From JBCCEJ01 sp039030335 (lineage in GTDB: Bacteria; Pseudomonadota; Gammaproteobacteria; HK1), in the NCBI GenBank assembly GCA_039030335.1, contig JBCCEJ010000076.1, positions 1 through 28,821 on the forward strand: a DNA stretch of 28,821 nucleotides. Direction: 5' to 3'. This document shows positions 7,356 through 14,338 of this stretch, in pieces. The stretch's first letter is position 1. Every line of letters begins with the position of its first letter. The translations under genes were made by a program, and so were the position numbers. The notes under the pieces were generated by a model. It was not told where the DNA came from, did no database searches, and saw only the letters and a program-made list of their open reading frames with translations.

Positions 7356-8599
7356 GTCGCGATATCAATGTGTTGCTGGTCGATGACTGCCCGGACTTCC
7401 GGGCGCTGGTACGCCACTACCTGCGCCAGAACGCGCCAGATGTGACGCTTACAGACTACGATCCTGAAGTTCAGGGGCTGCCCGCCGACTCGTTCCGCTG
7501 GAGCCGCTACGACCTGTTGTTGCTCGACTACCAACTCGGTGATGGCGGCGACGGGCTCAGCTGGCTCGCTGAGCTTCGCGACAAGGACGGTTTTCCCCCA
7601 ACCGTGCTGGTCACCGCACAAGGGAATGAATATGTGGCCGTGCGCGCGCTGAAACTGGGCGCGGAAGACTACATCCGTAAGCAGGATCTGACCGCCACGC
7701 GCCTCGTGGAAGTCGTGCGAGAAGCCAGCCGTGGACGGTCGCCCGCCGCGGCCGCAGTTCCCTCGGTCAATAAGACGACCCTGCAACCGGGGCCGGAAGA
7801 AACCGTCGTACGCGGGATCAACGGCTATCGGATGATGCGCAAGATCGGAGCTGGTACCCAGTCGCGCATCTACCTGGCGGAACGGCTCAGCGACGATCTG
7901 CAGGTGGCGCTGAAGATCGTCGCGATCAGCGCGATGGATGATGAAGATGTTCTACGACGTTTCGAACGCGAAGTTAACGCGCTGGAGCGTATAGCCTCAC
8001 CGCACGTCGTGCGGTTGTTCGATCAGGCATTCGCTGACGACTGCGGGTATATCGCGATGGAACATTTGCCGGGTGGGGACCTCCGCGAGCGGATGGATGG
8101 TCAGTTCGACGAAGACGTGGCTGTCGACTGGATGCGCCAACTCTTGCAAGGTCTGGCGGTGATTCACTCGGCCGGAGTGATTCACCGCGACCTCAAGCCA
8201 ACCAATGTTCTGTTTCGTGGCGCCGATACGCTCGTGATTGCGGACTTTGGGATATCACGCCCTATAGATACCGACACCGAGCATACGACCGAGGGCATGC
8301 TGCTCGGGACGCCGGCTTACATGAGTCCTGAGCAATGCCTTGGTGACAGCGTCGATGCGCGGTCCGATCTCTATAGTGCGGGCGTCATGTTTGTAGAGAT
8401 GCTGACCGGGCTACGACCATTTCGTGGCCGGTCGGTGGCCGCCATACTGCACCAGCACGTGCATGAACCGATACCGCGATTGGATGCGACGTTGGCTCAT
8501 CAGCAGCCGTTCGTCGATGCATTGCTGTCCAAGCAGCGTGCCGATCGGCCGGCGACGGCGGGCGAGGCGCTGGAACTGATGCAGGCTTCAGTGCATTAA
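7352..8599 (+). CDS. Response-regulator receiver domain fused to Hanks-type Ser/Thr protein kinase
   Basis: 415 residues with two domains. Receiver (about 5-125): Asp11-Asp12, phospho-acceptor Asp59, Thr88, Lys110 (followed by Gln instead of the usual Pro). A linker of about 30 residues leads to a Ser/Thr kinase (about 156-410): glycine loop GAGTQSR (last Gly replaced by Ser), catalytic-core Lys in VALKIV, catalytic loop HRDLKPTNV, metal-binding DFG (in ADFGISRP), activation-segment end GTPAYMSPEQ, and DLYSAGVMFVEMLTGLRPF. All key kinase residues are present. No transmembrane segment or extracellular sensor is visible, so it is probably cytosolic. GTG start at 7352 overlaps the HPt stop. Plausible role: phosphorylation of the receiver via the HPt controls Ser/Thr kinase output (inference). 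Substrates are unknown. Confidence 0.92.
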   Translation: MSRDINVLLVDDCPDFRALVRHYLRQNAPDVTLTDYDPEVQGLPADSFRWSRYDLLLLDYQLGDGGDGLSWLAELRDKDGFPPTVLVTAQGNEYVAVRALKLGAEDYIRKQDLTATRLVEVVREASRGRSPAAAAVPSVNKTTLQPGPEETVVRGINGYRMMRKIGAGTQSRIYLAERLSDDLQVALKIVAISAMDDEDVLRRFEREVNALERIASPHVVRLFDQAFADDCGYIAMEHLPGGDLRERMDGQFDEDVAVDWMRQLLQGLAVIHSAGVIHRDLKPTNVLFRGADTLVIADFGISRPIDTDTEHTTEGMLLGTPAYMSPEQCLGDSVDARSDLYSAGVMFVEMLTGLRPFRGRSVAAILHQHVHEPIPRLDATLAHQQPFVDALLSKQRADRPATAGEALELMQASVH

Positions 8600-8633
8600 A
8601 GCTGGCGTAGAGTCGCTTTCTTCGCGGCCGTCT

Positions 8634-11600
8634 TCACTGGTCTCCGGCCTGGCCGGTCTCCTGTTCGGCCGGCAGATTTTCGCGTTCGATTACGGGCTGT
8701 TCCCAGTCACCGCTCACGCGGTATCGAAACGACGCAATTTTGTCGATGATCTTGGTGTTCAGCAGCTTCTCGGCGAGCCAGATGGCGGCGCCCACACCTG
8801 CGCCAACACCGCCGAACGCGGCGCCGGCAACCGGCAGGCTCCCAGACACGCTAGGCCGCACGGTGACGATCTGGTCGTAATCCTCGACCGCAAGCCCCGT
8901 GCGCCCGGCTATGGTGATCTCGGCTGACTTCGACGACACCGTCAGGTTGTTCGTGTACGCATTGCCGCCGTCCAGAGTAAAGACGCCGTGGATCCGGTCG
9001 AACTCGAGTCCCGTCTCGAACAGGCGACCCAGGTCGAGCGAGAGAATCTGCGGCAATGCGTTCAGATTGAGCAGAGCGAAGACCTTGCCGCTCGCGCCGG
9101 TGTCGATCGAGAGGATTCGTCCACTGCTCGCCTGGAAGGTCATTTCGCCATAGAGCGAGCGCTCGGTGATGTCGCCTGGCGTCCCGGGCCAGGCGAAGTG
9201 CGCGTCGATACTCGTGGTACCCCCGGTCGCCGTATCGCCTTTGACGCCAGCTGCTTTGAGGAGGTCGCCCATTTGGTCGGCGTGCATCGCGACTTTGAAT
9301 ACCGAACTCTGCTTGCCATCGCGGAGCACCCAACCACCGGTGCCGGACAGATCGAACAATGGTGAGATCAGGTAAATCGATTCGAAGGCGAGGCCGTCCG
9401 GGACCGACTTGGCTGCGATCTTGAGGCTGCCGAGATCGACGTCGCCGTAGATCAGTTTCTTGGTCAGGAAATTGAAGTCAGGGAGCGTGCGCGGGTCGGT
9501 TCGCTCGCCGCTGGTCGTGTTCGCGTGCGGGATCACCAGATGATCCAGGTCCACGAGCAGTTGCTGGCTCTGACTCGGGGGAATGACGCGTCCCGCTACG
9601 GCCGGCCCATTCAACAGCACCACCGTCGATGCATCTCGCTGTTCGCGGTCGACGCGAACGCCCGTATTCGGAAATGCAATACCCGCGAATCGCACCGAAT
9701 CAATCTTAATCTCGACATCTGGCATGCTGATGCGAGCGGCGTCGGTATCCGGGCCCAGCAGGGCAACCCATGCGTCGATGTCGAGAAGTTCGAGCTTGCC
9801 TCTGATGCGGCGGTCGCCTAGCCGTGCCGCAGGGGCCGCGCCATTCAATTGCAGGTGGTAGCCGATATTGCGTCGCTTTCCGCGCGAGCCGACGCCGGAC
9901 AGGCTGAGCGGCCCGTAGCGCGCCGCAATGCGTAGCAGTTCTGGTGAAAGTTCGCCTTCGATCCGCAGGGCGCGTGAACTGTCGCTCGGCTTGCCGAGCG
10001 GTGCGGGCATATGCAAGGCCGTGCCTGCGAGATCGGTATTCACGATAAAGCTGACCCGCTGGTCGCGCTCAGCCTTCATGGTGAGTTTCCAGCGACTGGC
10101 ACCCCGCACGCGTTCCAGCCACGCGGGTCGCTCGAGCTCCGCCAGTTCGGCGAGCCGTATCAGTGTGTTGGGCCCGACATCGCTGGCGACTGTCAGCTGC
10201 CCTCCACCCGTCGTCTTGCCGTCGAGTGCGAGGCTGACGGGTTGCCCGAGCCACTGTCCGCTCATGTTTCTGGATTTGAGCTCGTCGCCCTCCAGAATCA
10301 GGCGTCCGCGCAACTTGGAAACGGGCGCTAGTTGTTTGCTGGCCCGGATCGTTGCGCCATTCATATCGATGTTGGTGCGTGTGTCCAGGATGCGGCCGTC
10401 AGCGGTCATGGAAACTTCGGCCGTCAGGTTAACCGGGCCGCGTGCATCGACCTGCCGCAGAGGCTTCGGAATGTTGCGCGCCAGTGGCGTGGCATTAAAT
10501 GTCTTCCTGACATTCTTCAAGTCGCTACTGGTCTTCAGTTCCAGTAACAGTCGTCCGTCTTCGGCACCCACGTCCGGCAAGGTGGCCGATACACTGACCG
10601 GCAATCCGTTCAGGCTCGCACTCGGCGTGGTGGCGGTCAGTTTCCCGCCGCGCAGAACCAGCGGACCATCAACCTCCGTCAGTGTCGGCCACCCATCGGC
10701 GTAGGCGAGTACACCGTTTTGCAAGGTGCCCTGCAGGCTGACGTTGGCAGTCTTGCCCGAAACCGTCAGATCGCGGATTCGGCCATCCAGTCCAAGGCTC
10801 ACGTTGCGCATGGATCCAGACTGGATCGAGCGTTGGAACCAGGTGTTCAAACCGTCGGGAAACAGGGGGGACGGCAGCAACTTGCCAGCATCCGCAAACT
10901 CGACCGCATCGATGGTGACGGTGAGGTGCAGCAGCGCTGACGGATCGGCGTCCACGGTAACCGAGCCCGACAGCGCCACGTCGTATGAACTCCCCGCGAA
11001 CAGCACCTCTTCGGAGTGAAACTCTATCGCGGACGCCTTGCGCCTCACTTCGATCTGGCCGGAAGCGCCGTTGAACGTCACGGGTTTCGCAAATACTTCG
11101 CTGCTGGTGACGATGACGGGAGTGTCGCTGTGTAGCCGGATTGTACCGCCGGCGAGCGACACCGAGGCGTGCCCTGCGATGCCGTTCAGGCCCCAGTTTT
11201 CGTCGCGCCGCTCGGGCCATCCGACATCGTCGAACGAAAACGCGGCCGTGAACGGCACCTCGTCACCGCCTACGTCCATCCATGTGGCAGTCAGATCCCG
11301 GGTGTTCCCAGTGACCTGCAGTGCGCGCAATTCCTCGACGTCGTCTGAATCAGGCTCCAGAAAGGCGAGCATCGAGACGACGTCTTCGATACGCGCCTCG
11401 GTCAGCTGAGCCCGGTAGCTCCCGGGCTGCCCACCGTCGCCGAGCATGAAAACCATTCTGGCCGCTTCCGCCTGCCACTGGCGCCGCGCGCCAGCGACAT
11501 CCAGATGGTTCACATCCAGTTCCCAGCCGCGTTCGACGGGTCGATAGTCGAAGTTGCCGCGCAGTGAGGCAGGCCCGCCGAGCGGCGCGCCCGGCAACAG

Positions 11601-12464
11601 GTCGAGACCATACAGGGCCGTTGCGCCACGCGCGCGCACCAGCCGACCATTGCTGAATTGCAGGCGGAGGTTGAACGTAGTGGTCGGATCGAGTCCGGGC
11701 AACACCGAGCGGGGTAACAGGGATACGAGCGGCGCGAGGCGGAGGTCCTCGGCATTCAGATTGAGGTCTGCAATCCACCCGTGTTCGCTGGCTGCGATTC
11801 CGAGCGTACCGTCGACCTCTATGTATTGAGCAGGCTGACCCGGGAGTTCGACGAGGCCGGTCAGTTCCTGACCGGCATCCTGGCGCTCGATGTCGATACG
11901 CAGCCCGAGTTCGATCGGCTCGCCGCCGAGCCGCGCGTCGAAGAACAGGAGCTTGGCGTCACTGAATGAGACCCGCGCTGGCCCGAGCAGCAGCTGCCGC
12001 GCCGAACGCATTCCTCCAGGACTCGGGTCACGGCGCCCCAGACCTGAGATGCGCACCGACCCGGCTGCATCACGATGCACGCTGATACGCGCGCCGATGA
12101 TGCGGATCTGGCGCGAGATGAGCGCGTGCGCGCGCAGCGTGGATACCAGATCCAGATGCAGCTCTGCACTGCGGAAACCTGCGGTGACCTCGCCGCCGTC
12201 ATCGAGAATCTCCAGATCGCCGATTGCGAGCAGCGGTATGCCTTCATCCCAGCCGAGGTCCAGAGTTCCGACCCGCACCGGACGGCCGAGAGCGTCGGAC
12301 ACGGTCGACTCGACCAGAGAACGGTGCTGCTCGAGGTTGACGGTAAGGTAGGCGAGGGCTCCCGCGAACAGGGTCAGCAGCACCAAGCCGACTGCACAGA
12401 ACCAGCCGAGTGCGCGCACCACCAGCCGCACGGGTCGCCTCGCAGGCACAGGTGGCGTTGTCAC
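8634..12464 (-). CDS. yhdP: YhdP family protein (large AsmA-like phospholipid transport protein)
   Basis: 1276 residues, the usual size for YhdP (E. coli about 1266). An Arg-rich cytoplasmic tip (VPARRPVRL) precedes one membrane helix (about 15-42); then comes a very long periplasmic beta-rich region (DUF3971-like) and a C-terminal AsmA-like domain (about 1050-1250, including SIDTGASGKVFALLNLNALP-type sequence). YhdP, TamB and YdbH form redundant bridges that carry phospholipids between inner and outer membranes in E. coli. Start is GTG at 12464, 31 bases after the rng stop, so rng and yhdP form an operon as in many gammaproteobacteria. It converges with the receiver-kinase gene, leaving 34 bases between stops and no clear terminator. 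It is the second AsmA-superfamily gene in this window. Confidence 0.93.
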   Translation of the reverse strand: MTTPPVPARRPVRLVVRALGWFCAVGLVLLTLFAGALAYLTVNLEQHRSLVESTVSDALGRPVRVGTLDLGWDEGIPLLAIGDLEILDDGGEVTAGFRSAELHLDLVSTLRAHALISRQIRIIGARISVHRDAAGSVRISGLGRRDPSPGGMRSARQLLLGPARVSFSDAKLLFFDARLGGEPIELGLRIDIERQDAGQELTGLVELPGQPAQYIEVDGTLGIAASEHGWIADLNLNAEDLRLAPLVSLLPRSVLPGLDPTTTFNLRLQFSNGRLVRARGATALYGLDLLPGAPLGGPASLRGNFDYRPVERGWELDVNHLDVAGARRQWQAEAARMVFMLGDGGQPGSYRAQLTEARIEDVVSMLAFLEPDSDDVEELRALQVTGNTRDLTATWMDVGGDEVPFTAAFSFDDVGWPERRDENWGLNGIAGHASVSLAGGTIRLHSDTPVIVTSSEVFAKPVTFNGASGQIEVRRKASAIEFHSEEVLFAGSSYDVALSGSVTVDADPSALLHLTVTIDAVEFADAGKLLPSPLFPDGLNTWFQRSIQSGSMRNVSLGLDGRIRDLTVSGKTANVSLQGTLQNGVLAYADGWPTLTEVDGPLVLRGGKLTATTPSASLNGLPVSVSATLPDVGAEDGRLLLELKTSSDLKNVRKTFNATPLARNIPKPLRQVDARGPVNLTAEVSMTADGRILDTRTNIDMNGATIRASKQLAPVSKLRGRLILEGDELKSRNMSGQWLGQPVSLALDGKTTGGGQLTVASDVGPNTLIRLAELAELERPAWLERVRGASRWKLTMKAERDQRVSFIVNTDLAGTALHMPAPLGKPSDSSRALRIEGELSPELLRIAARYGPLSLSGVGSRGKRRNIGYHLQLNGAAPAARLGDRRIRGKLELLDIDAWVALLGPDTDAARISMPDVEIKIDSVRFAGIAFPNTGVRVDREQRDASTVVLLNGPAVAGRVIPPSQSQQLLVDLDHLVIPHANTTSGERTDPRTLPDFNFLTKKLIYGDVDLGSLKIAAKSVPDGLAFESIYLISPLFDLSGTGGWVLRDGKQSSVFKVAMHADQMGDLLKAAGVKGDTATGGTTSIDAHFAWPGTPGDITERSLYGEMTFQASSGRILSIDTGASGKVFALLNLNALPQILSLDLGRLFETGLEFDRIHGVFTLDGGNAYTNNLTVSSKSAEITIAGRTGLAVEDYDQIVTVRPSVSGSLPVAGAAFGGVGAGVGAAIWLAEKLLNTKIIDKIASFRYRVSGDWEQPVIERENLPAEQETGQAGDQ

Positions 12465-12495
12465 TTGGGTGGTGCTCGACGGCCAGTCGCGCGCA

Positions 12496-14208
12496 TTACA
12501 TCAGAACGACGTCGTACTGCGTCTGGAAGTACTGTGGGTCGACCTGGAGTTTGATCGGCTTGCCGATGAACTCTTCGAGCTCGGCGAAGCTCGCCGACTC
12601 TTCATCAACCATCAGGTCGATCACTTCGCGCGACGCCAGTACCAACAGTTCCTTTGTATCGTACTGTCTCGCCTCGCGAAGAATCTCCCGGAAGATCTCG
12701 TAGCACACCGTCTGCGCCGACTTCGTATAACCACGCCCACTGCATACCGGACACGGGTCGCACATCACATGTTCAAGGCTTTCCCGGATTCGCTTGCGCG
12801 TCATCTGGATGAGCCCGAGCGACGACAGCTCGCTCAGCTGAGTCTTGGTCGGGTCGCGTTCGAGACTTTTCTCAAACGCCTTGACGACCTGCCGACGGTG
12901 CTCTGCATCGCCCATATCGATGAAATCGATGATGATGATGCCGCCCAGATTGCGCAGCCGTAACTGTCGTGCAATGGCCTGAGCGGCCTCCAGGTTGGTT
13001 TTGAAGATGGTCTCTTCGAGGTTGCGGTGCCCCACGTAGGCGCCGGTGTTGACGTCTATCGTGGTCATGGCCTCAGTCTGGTCAACCACCAGGTGTCCGC
13101 CCGACTTCAGCTCGACTTTGCGTTTGAGAGCGCGCTCGATCTCGTCTTCGACGCTGTACAGGTCGAAGATGGGGCGCTCGCCGGGGTAGTGCTCGATCCG
13201 GGATGAGAACTCTGGCACGAACGTCTCCGTGAAGTCCTTCATGCGGCGGTAGCTCTCTCGCGAATCGACCCGTATCCGGTCCAGGTCGGTCCCGACCATC
13301 TCCCGCAGCGTGCGTAACAAGAGAGGCAGGTCTTCGTGCACGAGCGACGGCGCGGAGGCCTGCTGTGCCTGGCCACCAATAGAGCGCCACAGCTTGCGCA
13401 GGAATTCGATGTCGGCAGACAGCTTGGGGTCCGAGGCGGTTTCGGCGGCAGTTCTGACGATGAAACCGCCTGAGCGCGTGTCGAAGCAGCTCTCTGCCTC
13501 GGCGCCGCTTTCCAGCGGCGCGCCACGTGAATCGTCGATGGCATCCGTCCGTTCTGTCTCGGCGTCGGCCGGGGACGCGTCCCCCCCGTTCCCCGCCAAC
13601 AGTCCGGTCACACGGGTCCGTAAGCCCTCGCGCGCGTCATCGCCCTCGATCCTCTGTGAGACCCCTACGCCATTGCCGTCGGGCAGAAAAACCAGGTAGC
13701 AGGCTGGTATCGAGATCTGGGTGGTGAGCCGCGCCCCCTTGGTACCCAGCGGGTCTTTGATGACCTGTACGAGCAGGTGCTGTCCTTCGTGTACGAGTCG
13801 GGTGATATTCTCGTGGGTACTGCTGCCGTGGCCGTTGCGTGCGCCGGCGGCACCGTCCGTTGAATTGCGTGGAGGCCGCGAGCCACCATTTGCGCTGCCC
13901 CCGTTCAGATCGCGCGCGGCGGCGGCCTCTTCCCCGACCGCGCGCCCGCGGCTGCCCGATTCCTCGGCCAGCATCAGCATAGATGTCGAGATATCGGAGG
14001 CATGCAGAAACGCAGCCCGTTCGAGGCCGATATCGACGAACGCCGCCTGCATGCCCGGCAAGACCCTCGAAACCCGCCCTTTGTAGATGTTGCCGACGAT
14101 CCCGCGGCTCAGGGCACGCTCGATGAAGATCTCCTGGAGCATGCCGTTTTCGATCAGTGCAACCCGCGCTTCGCGCGGCGTGATGTTAACGAGCAGTTCA
14201 GCACTCAT
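12496..14208 (-). CDS. rng: Ribonuclease G (RNase E/G family)
   Basis: Endoribonuclease for 16S rRNA 5' maturation and mRNA decay. Start ATG at 14208 gives MSAELLVNITPREARVA, matching the start of E. coli RNase G; the open frame extends upstream to 14592 but that part has no family similarity. S1 domain: GNIYKGRVSRVLPGMQAAFVDIG and AFLHASDI. Catalytic metal-binding Asp residues lie in VDQTEAMTTIDVNTG and IIIIDFIDMGD; the Zn-link cysteines are in CDPCPVCSGRG. The protein has 570 residues against 489 in E. coli. The excess is in two low-complexity inserts, at about 75-135 (Gly/Ala/Asn/Ser-rich) and about 205-245 (acidic). It is followed by yhdP and is divergent from relA. There is no obvious ribosome binding site before the ATG. 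Confidence 0.95.
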   Translation of the reverse strand: MSAELLVNITPREARVALIENGMLQEIFIERALSRGIVGNIYKGRVSRVLPGMQAAFVDIGLERAAFLHASDISTSMLMLAEESGSRGRAVGEEAAAARDLNGGSANGGSRPPRNSTDGAAGARNGHGSSTHENITRLVHEGQHLLVQVIKDPLGTKGARLTTQISIPACYLVFLPDGNGVGVSQRIEGDDAREGLRTRVTGLLAGNGGDASPADAETERTDAIDDSRGAPLESGAEAESCFDTRSGGFIVRTAAETASDPKLSADIEFLRKLWRSIGGQAQQASAPSLVHEDLPLLLRTLREMVGTDLDRIRVDSRESYRRMKDFTETFVPEFSSRIEHYPGERPIFDLYSVEDEIERALKRKVELKSGGHLVVDQTEAMTTIDVNTGAYVGHRNLEETIFKTNLEAAQAIARQLRLRNLGGIIIIDFIDMGDAEHRRQVVKAFEKSLERDPTKTQLSELSSLGLIQMTRKRIRESLEHVMCDPCPVCSGRGYTKSAQTVCYEIFREILREARQYDTKELLVLASREVIDLMVDEESASFAELEEFIGKPIKLQVDPQYFQTQYDVVLM

Positions 14209-14216
14209 AGCGCCGA

Positions 14217-14222
14217 AGTATA
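14217..14222 (-). promoter_or_regulatory. -10-like element immediately upstream of rng
   Basis: On the minus strand TATACT (5 of 6 to TATAAT) lies eight bases before the rng ATG at 14208. Transcription from it would begin at or one base before the start codon. No good -35 is visible, so this is a weak call. No Shine-Dalgarno sequence precedes the ATG. Confidence 0.3.
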
Positions 14223-14338
14223 TCGCACCCGGCGCGGGCGCCAGATTGCGCTTCAGCACATTTCGAGCGGCGCTTGCGTTAGGATCTGCGCCTTGGAATA
14301 CGGTCGGCCTGGGCGGGCGTCGAGACGGTAGGAAGCGG

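Noticed and set aside
8600..8633. Possible terminator between the convergent receiver-kinase and yhdP genes
   Set aside because: No stem-loop or T-run could be found in these 34 bases.
14087..14338. 84-codon upstream extension of relA
   Set aside because: It runs antisense through the conserved start of rng; GTG at 14339 has a good ribosome site and fits RelA length.
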